A DNA stretch of 64,000 bases from positions 2,542,001 to 2,606,000 of the forward strand of contig NZ_CBDCWX010000005.1 in assembly GCF_965223525.1 (NCBI RefSeq). Direction: 5' to 3'. The notes beneath the pieces are model-generated. The model was not told where the DNA came from. It ran no database searches and saw nothing but the letters and a program-made list of their open reading frames with translations. Origin of the DNA: Leptofilum sp965223525 (GTDB lineage Bacteria > Chloroflexota > Anaerolineae > Promineifilales > Promineifilaceae). Both the position numbers and the translations under genes were made by a program. Positions 7,637 to 15,542 of the stretch are shown piece after piece; the stretch's first letter is position 1; the number at the start of each line of letters is the position of its first letter.

Positions 7637-8839
7637 TTAACTCAGGATTTTGGTAATGACACCAGAACCAACGGTCAAGCCACCTTCACGAATGGCAAAC
7701 CGACCACCTTCTTCCAACGCCACCGGCTTGCTCAACTTCACATGCAGGTTCACATTGTCCCCCGGCATTACCATCTCCACACCATCCGGCAACGCTATCT
7801 CGCCCGTCACGTCCAGCGTGTGGATGTAAAACTGTGGCCGATAGCCTGGGAAGAATGCCTTGTGACGCCCACCTTCATCCTTGCGGAGTACGTACACCTC
7901 GCTCATGAACTCAGTGTGGGGGGTGATGCTGCCCGGCTTGGCCAATACCTGACCCCGCTCTATCTCGTCGCGAGCAATACCGCGCAGCAACAGGCCAGCG
8001 TTATCACCTGCTTCTACCTTGTCCAGAATCTTGTGGAACATCTCCATGGAGGTGACGGTAACCTTGCGGGTCTTTTCTTGCAGCCCCACAATCTCAACTT
8101 CGGTGTTGGCTGTTAGGGTGCCACGGTCTACACGACCGGTGACGACAGTACCGCGTCCCTTGATGGAGAAGACGTCTTCGACAGACATCATGAATGGCTT
8201 GTCGGTCTGCCGTTCGGGCGTGGGGATGTACTCGTCCACCACGCGCATTAGTTCCAGGATGGGGGCGTACAGCGGGTCGTTGACGTCTTGGCTGCTGCAT
8301 TCCAGGGCTTGCAGGGCGCTGCCGCGCACGATGGGGGTTTCATCCCCTGGAAATTCGTAGGTGTCTAGCAGCTCACGCAGCTCTAGCTCGACCAGCTCCA
8401 GCAGCTCTTCGTCGTCCATCATGTCTACCTTGTTGAGGAAGATGACGATGGCTGGCACTTCTACCTGTCGTGCCAGCAGGACGTGTTCGCGGGTCTGGGG
8501 CATGGGGCCATCGGGGGCGGAGACGACGAGGATAGCACCGTCCATCTGGGCAGCACCGGTGATCATGTTTTTGATGTAGTCGCGGTGGCCGGGGCAGTCT
8601 ACGTGGGCGTAGTGCCGGTTTTCGGTTTCGTATTCAACATGGGAGATGGCGATCGTGATCCCGCGTGCTTTTTCTTCGGGCGCGTTGTCGATCTGGTCGA
8701 AGGCTGAGAAGTCGGCGAACCCTTTGAGGGACAGCGTTTTGGTGATTGCTGCCGTCAGGGTCGTTTTGCCGTGATCTACGTGACCAATTGTCCCTATGTT
8801 CACATGTGGTTTTTCCCGCACAAATTTTTCTTTTGCCAT
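7637..8839 (-). CDS. tuf: Elongation factor Tu
   Basis: The 400-residue protein is complete. It has the P-loop GHVDHGKT (residues 19-26), switch II DCPGH, guanine motif NKVD, and domains II and III with RGTVVTGRVDRG and the C-terminal EGGLTVGSGVITKIL. EF-Tu delivers aminoacyl-tRNA to the ribosome as a GTP complex. It sits between tRNA-Thr(GGT) and tRNA-Trp in the tRNA-tuf-secE-nusG array. The gene contains no ACGGCCGT palindrome although surrounding genes have one every 500-600 bases. Confidence 0.99.
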   Translation of the reverse strand: MAKEKFVREKPHVNIGTIGHVDHGKTTLTAAITKTLSLKGFADFSAFDQIDNAPEEKARGITIAISHVEYETENRHYAHVDCPGHRDYIKNMITGAAQMDGAILVVSAPDGPMPQTREHVLLARQVEVPAIVIFLNKVDMMDDEELLELVELELRELLDTYEFPGDETPIVRGSALQALECSSQDVNDPLYAPILELMRVVDEYIPTPERQTDKPFMMSVEDVFSIKGRGTVVTGRVDRGTLTANTEVEIVGLQEKTRKVTVTSMEMFHKILDKVEAGDNAGLLLRGIARDEIERGQVLAKPGSITPHTEFMSEVYVLRKDEGGRHKAFFPGYRPQFYIHTLDVTGEIALPDGVEMVMPGDNVNLHVKLSKPVALEEGGRFAIREGGLTVGSGVITKILS

Positions 8840-8987
8840 CGTTAATAAACCCTTGTTCCTTGTATCTAATTTTTTGTTTTAGATTCTTAGTGGCAAGCTG
8901 CTTCGCAAGGAAGTTGTTGTGATGCCTGCCTTTTTCACAACAATACCCCGCCATCCTGCCTTTTTGCACAGAATTGACGGGGTGGAG

Positions 8988-9059
<72 letters not shown>

Positions 9060-9064
9060 AACTC

Positions 9065-9158
9065 GGTCATCAGTATTCAGTAGACGGTATTCAGTAATCA
9101 GTGTGATGGTGCCTTTGATGACTTTTTAATTACTGTTAACTGGATACTGAAAACTGGA
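9065..9158. repeat. CAGTATTCAGT-type palindromic repeat inside the tRNA operon
   Basis: CATCAGTATTCAGTAGACGG, TATTCAGTAATCAGTG and, on the other arm, AATTACTGTTAACTGGATAC and ACTGAAAACTGG fill the gap between tRNA-Tyr and tRNA-Thr(GGT). The words match repeats at 355-372, 12162-12211, 27813-27848 and 59150-59205. The element occupies the position held by tRNA-Gly in E. coli. Confidence 0.65.
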
Positions 9159-9161
9159 AGG

Positions 9162-9244
9162 TGGGCCAGGTAGGACTCGAACCTACGAAGGCTATCGCCA
9201 GCGGATTTACAGTCCGCCCCCTTTGCCGCTCGGGACACTGACCC
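9162..9244 (-). tRNA. tRNA-Tyr (anticodon GTA)
   Basis: On the minus strand the acceptor GGGTCAG pairs with CTGGCCC (one G-T pair). The anticodon stem GCGGA/TCCGC encloses CTGTAAA with anticodon GTA. The long variable arm typical of bacterial tRNA-Tyr is present between the anticodon and T arms. The T arm holds GGTTCGAGTCC. Confidence 0.95.
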
Positions 9245-9375
9245 ATGAGTTTGTTTTGTGTTAATAGCTGATGATGAAATAGAAATCGGAATTGCATCAT
9301 CAGCTTGAAGAAGCGGTATGGTAACGACTTTGTTGTCTTATTTGATTTCCGCTTCTACGCTGGAGTTTTAGCTCA

Positions 9376-9448
9376 AGCCGACGATGGGACTTGAACCCAT
9401 AACCTATGCTTTACAAGAGCATTGCTCTGCCAATTGAGCTACGTCGGC
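9376..9448 (-). tRNA. tRNA-Thr (anticodon TGT)
   Basis: On the minus strand the acceptor GCCGACG pairs with CGTCGGC, the anticodon stem ATGCT/AGCAT encloses CTTGTAA with anticodon TGT, and the T arm holds GGTTCAAGTCC. It is the first gene of the minus-strand tRNA-tuf operon, about 70 bases after the promoter at 9526-9553. Confidence 0.97.
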
Positions 9449-9525
9449 ACGTATCTCTTGTATTAAGTTTTTAAGTGTTACAGGCAAGACACCAGGGTTG
9501 CTAGCATAGCAACCTCAGGCGAGTA

Positions 9526-9553
9526 AGTATAGCATTTGTGTTTTTTTCGTCAA
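9526..9553 (-). promoter_or_regulatory. Sigma-70-type promoter of the tRNA-tuf-ribosomal operon
   Basis: On the minus strand TTGACG (9553-9548) and TATACT (9531-9526) are separated by 16 bases, close to consensus. Transcription would begin near 9519 and run into tRNA-Thr(TGT) at 9448. The early transcript contains a small hairpin (GGTTGCT/AGCAACC at about 9496-9515). Confidence 0.8.
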
Positions 9554-9708
9554 ATAGTTTTTGCATCAATTTGCGGTTAATTTTGTGTTGCTTTTGGGAA
9601 CGGCCGTTTCTTTAATTTACCCTCCCCTGAAAAAATACCCTGTTTTTGGTACTGTTCGTTTATAATAGTGTCTAGAATAAGTAAGTTGGCGTGGTTTTGG
9701 AGTTGGTT

Positions 9709-10482
9709 ATGGATATTTCGGTAAGTCAGTTGAACGGCCGTTTAGCTGCCAAGCTCCCCCCGGAGTTACCTTTGGGCCTGGTTTTTGTGACGGGGCAGGT
9801 AAAGGAAGTAATGGGGGATAGTTTTGTACTGAAAGAAGGCACCCATGAGCTACCTTGTCGAGCAAATGGGGACACAATGCCCAGTGCAGGCGATGAAGTG
9901 CGCGCCAGTGGCCATTTGATGTTTGATGCGGAGCAGTTGCGATACTTCTTGTTGGCACGAGATATTGAAATTATAACATCTGAACCGCTGGATGATTTGG
10001 CTGTTAATTCGCGTGAATTGCTGGCAGAAGGTGAGGATTTGCTGGCAGCGTTGGCGGTGGTGAAAGCGAGAGCGGCCGTTGCGCCCGACGATACTGCTGA
10101 GATGCCACCTTGGGTTAAAAAGCTGGCACCGAAGGAAGTGCAGGCCGAGACACCGGATGATGTCGCCCAGCCGACCTCTGAGAATGTTGCTCTGGATGAT
10201 GGTTTGGTTACGATGTTGTCGGCGGCGATGGATAGTGAGGAAGAGCTAGAGTTGACGCCGGAGCTTCTGGCTCCATACCAGGTGACTGTGCCGGAAACGG
10301 CCGTTCAACCCGACCAAAGTAGCAGAGAAGATAGGCTAATGGATACGGCCGTTCCTACAAACCCCACCAGCTACCAACCGGCCAACCGGGAAGATACGGA
10401 TTGGCTGGTGATATTGCTCATCATTAGCTTTTTTGTGCTGACGATTGCCGTCATCGTGACGATTGTTTTATTGATTTTGTAA
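9709..10482 (+). CDS. Tail-anchored protein with possible N-terminal OB-like domain
   Basis: The 257-residue protein begins MDISVSQLNGRLAAKLPPEL; the ATG at 9709 follows GGAG at a good distance, although an in-frame GTG lies at 9691. Residues 1-90 look like a small beta-barrel (GLVFVTGQVKEVMGDSFVLK ... GDEVRASGHL), in the manner of a nucleic-acid-binding or OB domain, but this is only a resemblance. The middle is acidic and low in complexity. The last 25 residues are a single transmembrane helix (LVILLIISFFVLTIAVIVTI), so the protein is probably anchored by its tail. A -10-like TATAAT lies at 9661-9666. I do not recognise the family. Confidence 0.65.
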   Translation: MDISVSQLNGRLAAKLPPELPLGLVFVTGQVKEVMGDSFVLKEGTHELPCRANGDTMPSAGDEVRASGHLMFDAEQLRYFLLARDIEIITSEPLDDLAVNSRELLAEGEDLLAALAVVKARAAVAPDDTAEMPPWVKKLAPKEVQAETPDDVAQPTSENVALDDGLVTMLSAAMDSEEELELTPELLAPYQVTVPETAVQPDQSSREDRLMDTAVPTNPTSYQPANREDTDWLVILLIISFFVLTIAVIVTIVLLIL

Positions 10483-10493
10483 TTGAGGGATAG

Positions 10494-11711
10494 ATGTCTG
10501 AGTTGAATTCTGGAACAAAGCCAGTGACGATTATGTGCCTGGCTAGTTATTTTAAGGGAACCACTTTTCTTACTGCTGCCAAGCAGGCGGGTTGCCGGGT
10601 GGTGCTAGTAACGCGGGAGAAGCTGCACAATGAGCCCTGGCCGTGGGACAGTATTGATGACGTGTTTTATATGCCGCAGCTTGCAACGCAGCCAGACATT
10701 ATTTATGCAATTGCTTACTTCATGCGGGGCAAGCCCGTAGACCAGATTGTCCCGCTGGATGATTATGATGTGCTGACAGTGGCGGCGTTGCGTGAGCATT
10801 TCCGGCTGCCAAACATGGGCGAGACGGTGAGCCGCCACTTCCGTGACAAGCTGGCGATGCGGATGAAGGCGCAGCAGGAAGGATTTAGGGTGCCGGAATT
10901 TACGGCCGTTTTCAACTACGACCAGTTGCGCGATTTTATGGGACGGGTGCCGTCGCCCTGGCTGCTCAAGCCGCGTGCCGAAGCAGGGGCAATGGGCATA
11001 AAACGGATGGATCATTCAGAGATGCTGTGGCGCAAGCTGGATGAGTTGGGGGATTTGCAATCTTACTTTTTGCTGGAGCAGTTTGTGGCTGGCCCGGTTT
11101 ACCATGTGGATGCGATTGTTTGCCAGGGCAAGGTAATTTTTGCTGCGGCGCACCAATATTTGCAGCCACCGATTGACGTAGCGCATGACGGCGGCGTTTT
11201 TGTGACGCGGACAATGCCCCGAAAAGCGAAAGAGACAAAGGTGCTGATTAAGCTGCACAATAAATTGCTTTTGGCGTTGGGCATGGAGCGCGGCGTGGCG
11301 CATACGGAGTTCATCAAGGGGGAGGATGGTGAATTTTACTTTTTGGAAACGGCCGCTCGTGTCGGCGGAGCCAATATTGAACAGTTAGTTGAGGCATCCA
11401 GCGGCATTAATTTGTGGGCGGAGTGGGCACGGTTGGAAACGGCCGCTTTGCAAAACGAAGCATATCAGATTCCAGAAGATAAAGGTGGATACGCCGGGGT
11501 GATGATTTGCCTGGCGCGGCAGGAGTGGCCCGATTTATCTGGTTACCAGGAACCGGAAATTGTTTACTATGTCAATAAAAAGCAGCACGCTGGCCTCATT
11601 GTCGCTTCCCCAAATCACAAGCGCATTGAGCAGCTTATCAACGACTACAGCCAGCGGTTTGCCCACGATTTCCTAGCCGTAGCGCCACCTTTGGACACGG
11701 CGCCGACTTAA
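10494..11711 (+). CDS. ATP-grasp family ligase of unknown substrate
   Basis: The 405-residue protein has the ATP-grasp layout. It has an N-terminal pre-ATP domain with IVPLDDYDVLTVAALREHF, a lid and ATP-binding region (PWLLKPRAEAGAMGI, LLEQFVAGPVYHVDAIVC), and the metal-binding end GVAHTEFIKGEDGEFYFLET followed by AARVGGANI. The Glu/Asn of this last part (E in FLETAARVGGAN) is the usual Mg site. Such enzymes join a carboxylate to an amine or thiol through an acyl-phosphate. The family resembles the carnosine-synthase/biotin-carboxylase-like group, but the substrate cannot be read. It starts 11 bases after the tail-anchored gene and probably shares its transcript. Confidence 0.85.
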   Translation: MSELNSGTKPVTIMCLASYFKGTTFLTAAKQAGCRVVLVTREKLHNEPWPWDSIDDVFYMPQLATQPDIIYAIAYFMRGKPVDQIVPLDDYDVLTVAALREHFRLPNMGETVSRHFRDKLAMRMKAQQEGFRVPEFTAVFNYDQLRDFMGRVPSPWLLKPRAEAGAMGIKRMDHSEMLWRKLDELGDLQSYFLLEQFVAGPVYHVDAIVCQGKVIFAAAHQYLQPPIDVAHDGGVFVTRTMPRKAKETKVLIKLHNKLLLALGMERGVAHTEFIKGEDGEFYFLETAARVGGANIEQLVEASSGINLWAEWARLETAALQNEAYQIPEDKGGYAGVMICLARQEWPDLSGYQEPEIVYYVNKKQHAGLIVASPNHKRIEQLINDYSQRFAHDFLAVAPPLDTAPT

Positions 11712-11713
11712 TC

Positions 11714-11926
11714 ATGGAATTGCTATTTACGATTGACGAAGATGCTTACGATCAATTACTTGAAATTAATGGCGACCTTTTTTTATGGGAAATACCATCA
11801 AAAGTTAATGTTGATAATATTAGGAGTTGCAAAGCCCAATTGCAAAGGCCGGATGGTCGTACTCATGAAGTTGAGATAGTTTTTTACTCTAAGTTACCAT
11901 CCTCGCCTCCTGATTTTAGACACTGA
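11714..11926 (+). CDS. Small hypothetical protein, probably 3'-truncated
   Basis: The ATG at 11714 lies two bases after the ATP-grasp stop. The 70-residue product (MELLFTIDEDAYDQLLEING start) has no family I recognise. It is AT-richer than its neighbours and lacks the ACGGCCGT motif. After the TGA at 11924-11926 the same frame continues open for 22 codons and ends SDIEIGTTVWILD before another TGA, and that tail is repeated downstream. The TGA is therefore likely a nonsense mutation that shortened a protein of about 93 residues. Confidence 0.5.
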   Translation: MELLFTIDEDAYDQLLEINGDLFLWEIPSKVNVDNIRSCKAQLQRPDGRTHEVEIVFYSKLPSSPPDFRH

Positions 11927-12148
11927 TGTCTTTTTAAAGAGGTTTCCAAATCTGATATCGAAATTGGCACAACCGTTTGGATATTGGATTGAACCAAAAA
12001 ATAGAACGCAGATTTTCTTGTACGCATGGTGAAATTAGTGAACAGTATAGATATAGTTTCATTTTAAAGAGTGTTGCTGAATCCGATATCGAAATTGGTA
12101 CAACCGTTTGGTTAATAGATTGAGCATAAAAATAGAACGCAGATTTTT
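11927..12148 (+). pseudogene. Decayed, tandemly duplicated 3' end of the preceding small gene
   Basis: Two copies with a period of 131 bases encode the same tail: SDIEIGTTVWILD then TGA (copy 1, in the frame of the gene at 11714) and SDIEIGTTVWLID then TGA (copy 2, codons from about 12082 to 12123, in another frame). Both are followed by ATAGAACGCAGATTTT (12001 and 12132). Copy 2 is preceded by an open stretch without a start codon. The protein-level identity with third-position differences suggests that the tail was once under selection. This accounts for most of the gap to the next gene. Confidence 0.6.
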
Positions 12149-12161
12149 CTGATTGCTGACC

Positions 12162-12211
12162 CACTGATCACCGTACGCGAAGCGGTCGTGAAGCGACATT
12201 ACTGAATACCG
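12162..12211. repeat. Palindromic repeat overlapping a gene end
   Basis: ACTGATCACCGTACGCGAAG, GCGGTCGTGAAGCGACATTA and CTGAATACCG form a palindromic element. A block of about 30 bases from 12173 is nearly identical to one inside the PMT glycosyltransferase gene at 59152. It supplies the stop codon (ATTCAGTAA on the minus strand) of the gene at 12199. Confidence 0.75.
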
Positions 12212-13260
12212 TGCCTTTCCCGGTAGGCGTTGATCAACCCTCGAATGGCGCGTTGGCTGGAAACGGCCGTTTCCACCGGTTCCTTTAGCGCAGTTTTGTA
12301 AGTTGCATCCATTTGCTGCACTTTGCTCACGGCGTTGTCTGCTTTGGGCATCAAATCGTCGCGCAGGGGGTTGATGAGCGTTTGGTGCAGGGCCGTTTCG
12401 TTGTTTTGGTTCCGGTTGAGCCAGACGCCGAGCGGTTGGATGACATTGGTGTCTAATCCACTCAGCGTGTTGGGCGTTTCCATAATGAGGTCGGTAATGG
12501 ATTGCATGATGGCAGCCGCCGTCTGACCAATGCCAAAGGGGAGCCACTTTTTCACGCCATCGAACCAGTCAGTGAGCATTTGCAGGAAAGAGCCAACGTG
12601 ATCCACTGCTTCAGCCAGGAGCCGCTCGACTGTCGCAAAATAGCCCTCAATTTTTGCTAGATGATCAATGAGCCAGAGACGGCCGTTATCCAAAATGGGC
12701 ACCTGCGATTCAAAATTCTGTAACGCCTGGCGCCCCATTTGGATGCTTTCAGAGAGGGTGGGCAGGTCAGCCAGGAAAGATTCGATATCGTTGGTGAAGT
12801 TGGTGAAGCCGTTTTCAACGGCCGTTTCCACATCCACCGCGGCAAACTGTTCATACAGCGCGATGAGCCCCGCCAGGACGCCAATCTGCTCGTTAGCCTC
12901 GCCAAGCTGCACGGTAAGTGCTTCGCTGTCGCTAACGGCCGTTTGGTTATTGGCCTGTAGATTGGTTAACTGACGCTGTGCCGCATCCAGGGCGGCCTGC
13001 AGGCGTACGTTTTCTGCTTGGGAGGCTGCCAGTTGGGTAAACAGGTCGCTATTTGGAGAGGTGAGGGAAGGAACGGCCGTACGCACAACAGGTGCAGTGT
13101 TGTTGGGAACTGAGGTAATGACGGTGGCGGCATTCTGGTTTTGGTTGTAGATGGCGGCTCCCGCGCCGGTGGCTGAGGCAGCAATGGCCGTTAGTGCAGC
13201 GGCCTTGATAAATTTGCGACGGCTGACGACCTGCTCATCGTGGTTTGTTGTCATATCCAT
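12199..13260 (-). CDS. Tat-exported coiled-coil protein of unknown function
   Basis: The 353-residue protein has a twin-arginine signal, VVSRRKFIKAAALTAIAASA, at residues 11-30, so it is probably exported folded. After the signal come an Asn/Thr-rich segment and a coiled coil (about residues 75-125, AASQAENVRLQAALDAAQRQ). A long helical region follows with alternating hydrophobic positions, containing FDGVKKWLPFGIGQTAAAIM. No catalytic motif is seen. The last codons come from a spacer repeat (GIQ then stop). Neighbours give no functional clue. A structural or scaffolding role in the cell envelope is only a guess. Confidence 0.7.
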   Translation of the reverse strand: MDMTTNHDEQVVSRRKFIKAAALTAIAASATGAGAAIYNQNQNAATVITSVPNNTAPVVRTAVPSLTSPNSDLFTQLAASQAENVRLQAALDAAQRQLTNLQANNQTAVSDSEALTVQLGEANEQIGVLAGLIALYEQFAAVDVETAVENGFTNFTNDIESFLADLPTLSESIQMGRQALQNFESQVPILDNGRLWLIDHLAKIEGYFATVERLLAEAVDHVGSFLQMLTDWFDGVKKWLPFGIGQTAAAIMQSITDLIMETPNTLSGLDTNVIQPLGVWLNRNQNNETALHQTLINPLRDDLMPKADNAVSKVQQMDATYKTALKEPVETAVSSQRAIRGLINAYRERHGIQ

Positions 13261-13272
13261 TCTCCTGTACTC

Positions 13273-13338
13273 AGGTGACAGTCACTTTGGAAAAAGGTGT
13301 TCTATTTGAGAACTAGACTGTAAAAGTGACTGTCACCT
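13273..13338. repeat. GTGACAGTCAC inverted-repeat element, copy 1
   Basis: AGGTGACAGTCACTT and AAGTGACTGTCACCT are inverted 15-base ends around a core of about 35 bases. Identical ends occur at 22035-22098 and a short version at 13507-13539. The 315-base gap 13261-13575 holds these repeats, a palindrome at 13469-13491 and no gene that I can see. Confidence 0.75.
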
Positions 13339-13468
13339 TTATTCACTACGTTTATCCGTGCGCCCAGAAAATTGGCTCAACAACAAATACGCCCAACTTC
13401 AGCCAACGTTGCAGTATTAGCACGAATGTTCTGGTTTGATCAACCTGGTTTTTCACAAATATAGAACC

Positions 13469-13491
13469 CGTGTGACACAATTAGTCACACG
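13469..13491. promoter_or_regulatory. Perfect palindrome, possible operator
   Basis: CGTGTGAC and GTCACACG flank a 7-base spacer. It lies about 210 bases upstream of the Tat-exported gene (minus strand). Arm length and spacing suit a dimeric regulator, but it shares the GTGAC word with the repeats around it and may be a relative of them. Confidence 0.35.
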
Positions 13492-13506
13492 TAGATGGAT
13501 TACCAG

Positions 13507-13539
13507 ATGTGACAGTCACTTCAAAAGTGACTGTCACAT
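13507..13539. repeat. GTGACAGTCAC inverted repeat, short copy
   Basis: ATGTGACAGTCACTT and AAGTGACTGTCACAT enclose only three bases, a core-less version of the element at 13273-13338. It lies 37 bases beyond the era stop and could form a strong hairpin there. Confidence 0.65.
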
Positions 13540-13575
13540 GATGAACAAGATTTTTATATTTTTGCAGGATGGGAT

Positions 13576-14517
13576 TTACTCAGGTTTGCTGTAGCCGAGG
13601 CGTTTGAGGGCTTTTTCGTTGTGCCGCCACTTGGGTTCGACTTTGACCCACAATTCCAGAAAAACCTTGCTTTCAACGAGCGTTTCCAGCTCCTTGCGGG
13701 CGGCGGCTCCAATGCGACGCAGTTGGCTCCCTTTGCTGCCAATCACAATTCGTTTGTGGTTGTCGCGCTCCACAAAAATGTTGGCGCCAATATAGGTGAC
13801 GCCGTTTTCGCGTTCCTTGAACTGCTCTACCTGCACGGCGACGCCGTAGGGAATTTCGTCGCGTAGTTGCAGCATGATCTGCTCGCGGATGAATTCGGCG
13901 GCCATGTCGCGCAGGTAAACGTCTGTGAGCTGGTCAGCAGGGTAGTAGCGGGGGCCCAGGGGCAGGGCTTGCACAATGAGGTCTAGGAGTTCGGAACGGC
14001 CGTTCCCCTCCCGCGCCGAAAAGAAAATCCAGGTCGCTTCCGGTGCTAAGGCACGGTATGCTTCAGTGTGAGGCATTACGTTTTCTGGCGCGGTGATGTC
14101 GCTTTTATTGATGGCTAAAATCACGGCTACGCTGTCATCCACCTGCTGCACCATGTCGGCGATGGCGCGGTCGCCGGAGCCAACGGGTTCGCTGCCGTCC
14201 ACCAGCCACAGCACCACATCGGCGTCGTTGAGGCTTTCAACGGCCGTTTCCACCATAAATTCATCCAGCTTGTGGCGCGGCTGCATCAGCCCCGGCGTGT
14301 CCATAAAGATGATTTGGAATTCGTTGGTGGTGAGGATGCCCAACTGGCGGCTGCGCGTGGTTTGCGGCTTGGGGGAGACGATGTTGATCTTCTCTTGCAG
14401 CAGGCCGTTGATGAGTGTGCTTTTGCCCACGTTGGGGCGACCAATCACCGCTACAAAGCCAGAGCGGTGGTTTTCTGATGTTTCAAAATTTGCGGAAGGG
14501 GCGTTTTCTTCGTTCAT
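13576..14517 (-). CDS. era: GTPase Era
   Basis: The protein has the Era G domain with GRPNVGKSTLINGLLQEK (G1), DTPGL (G3) and NKSD (G4), the Era-specific stretch SPKPQTTRSRQLGILTTNEF, and the C-terminal KH domain (RIVIGSKGSQLRRIGAAARK). Era binds the 3' end of 16S rRNA during 30S assembly. I placed the start at the ATG of MNEENAPSANFETSENHRSG (14515-14517), giving 313 residues; an in-frame GTG at 14551-14553 would add 12 residues. Neither has a clear ribosome-binding site. Confidence 0.96.
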   Translation of the reverse strand: MNEENAPSANFETSENHRSGFVAVIGRPNVGKSTLINGLLQEKINIVSPKPQTTRSRQLGILTTNEFQIIFMDTPGLMQPRHKLDEFMVETAVESLNDADVVLWLVDGSEPVGSGDRAIADMVQQVDDSVAVILAINKSDITAPENVMPHTEAYRALAPEATWIFFSAREGNGRSELLDLIVQALPLGPRYYPADQLTDVYLRDMAAEFIREQIMLQLRDEIPYGVAVQVEQFKERENGVTYIGANIFVERDNHKRIVIGSKGSQLRRIGAAARKELETLVESKVFLELWVKVEPKWRHNEKALKRLGYSKPE

Positions 14518-14572
14518 AAGCAGGCACAATTGTACCTGATCTGGTGATTCCACAAAGCGGCAAGTGCCGCAA

Positions 14573-14605
14573 AGACCTCAGAGGTTTGCCAAATCTCTGA
14601 GGTCT
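14573..14605. repeat. Hairpin repeat between era and the nitrilase gene
   Basis: AGACCTCAGAG and CTCTGAGGTCT enclose an 11-base loop. It overlaps the stop codon of the minus-strand gene at 14604. It may act as a terminator stem, but no T-run follows. Confidence 0.6.
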
Positions 14606-15455
14606 ACTGATTATCCAAAATGCGGCTCAGTTCGCGGCGGGTAAGTGCCACGCGCTCGTCACGGAGGAGGGGGAGGCGAATGCGGGCGCGGCGCAGATCG
14701 TTCAGGTCTAGCTTGGCGGTGACCAACGCTTCTTCATAATAGGGACCCTGGTTGAGTAGATTGCCTTCCGGATCATAAATAGTGGAGCCACCATAAAAAG
14801 TGACGCCATCCTCAAAGCCGGTGCGGTTACTGTGCAGGATGAAGTTGGTAAACATGCTGGCGTAGGCTTGGTTGATATGCTCAACCCAGCGGGCACTGCC
14901 AATTTTTTGCTCGGTAGCCAAGCCACGACCCGGTGAGGACGAAGTGAGAATGAGCATATCGGCACCGTCCAGCCAGAGGGTGTAGGCCGCACTAACATGC
15001 CAAAAATCTTCGCAGATGAGCAGGCCCACCCGACCAAAGCGGGTGTCGAAGGCGCGAATGTGATCGCCCCAGGCAAAGTAGCGTCCTTCATCGAACATAC
15101 CGTAGGTAGGCAAATACACTTTGCGGTGCAAATGCACGACCTCGCCACCAGACAGATAGGCGGCAGAGATGAAAAATTTCTGGCGTATGTCTGCTTCAAC
15201 AAAGCCAACCACCAGATCCATGTCGCGGCTAGCGTCCAGCAGTCGGGCGAAGATGGGGTTTTTGTAGGTGGGCTGGCTGGCCACGCTGAAGGCCAGGTCA
15301 CGCAGGCGGTAGCCCGTAAGCGAAAGTTCGGGGAAGACGAGCAGCTCCACACCACTTTCGGCCGCTTCGTCAATAGCTTGCAGGTGGCGTTCCAAATTGG
15401 CTTCCAGGTCACCAAGTTTGGGTGTTATTTGGGCAAGACCGACTTTGAGTTTCAT
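14604..15455 (-). CDS. Carbon-nitrogen hydrolase (nitrilase superfamily)
   Basis: The 283-residue protein carries the nitrilase triad: Glu43 in VFPELSLTGY, Lys112 in HRKVYLPTYGMF and Cys148 in LLICEDFWH. The sequence is closest in style to the glutaminase-like domain of NAD synthetases and stand-alone amidohydrolases (GVELLVFPELSLTGYRLRDL, KVYLPTYGMFDEGRYF). It probably hydrolyses an amide in the cytoplasm; the substrate is unknown. The start is MKLKVGLAQITPKLGDLEAN (15453-15455). The in-frame upstream Met would add 13 residues encoded entirely by a spacer repeat. No synthetase domain lies next to it. Confidence 0.9.
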   Translation of the reverse strand: MKLKVGLAQITPKLGDLEANLERHLQAIDEAAESGVELLVFPELSLTGYRLRDLAFSVASQPTYKNPIFARLLDASRDMDLVVGFVEADIRQKFFISAAYLSGGEVVHLHRKVYLPTYGMFDEGRYFAWGDHIRAFDTRFGRVGLLICEDFWHVSAAYTLWLDGADMLILTSSSPGRGLATEQKIGSARWVEHINQAYASMFTNFILHSNRTGFEDGVTFYGGSTIYDPEGNLLNQGPYYEEALVTAKLDLNDLRRARIRLPLLRDERVALTRRELSRILDNQ

Positions 15456-15462
15456 AGAGTTT

Positions 15463-15542
15463 GTTTGCAAGTCTGCATGTTTGCGAGTATGCAAGTGTTG
15501 TTGGCGTCCTTTTCACTTGCATACCTGCTTACTTGTACACTT
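15463..15542. repeat. GCAAGT/TTGCGAGT palindromic repeat
   Basis: Words such as TTTGCAAGTCTGCATG, TTGCGAGTATGCAAGTG and, inverted, CACTTGCATACCTGC and TTACTTGTACACT fill the spacer. The element supplies the last codons and stop of the Lgt-like gene (15529). A relative sits inside that gene at 15711-15748. Confidence 0.75.

Noticed and set aside
7604..8116. 170-codon open frame antisense to tuf
   Set aside because: It lies fully within tuf, has no start signal, and arises from the strong codon bias of the real gene.
11924..11926. TGA read as selenocysteine in the small gene at 11714
   Set aside because: No SECIS-like hairpin is evident, and both downstream tail copies use TGA as an ordinary stop; a nonsense mutation is simpler.
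13469..13491. Palindrome as a firm regulator binding site
   Set aside because: It shares the GTGAC word with the repeats around it and may be one of them; kept only as a low-confidence feature.
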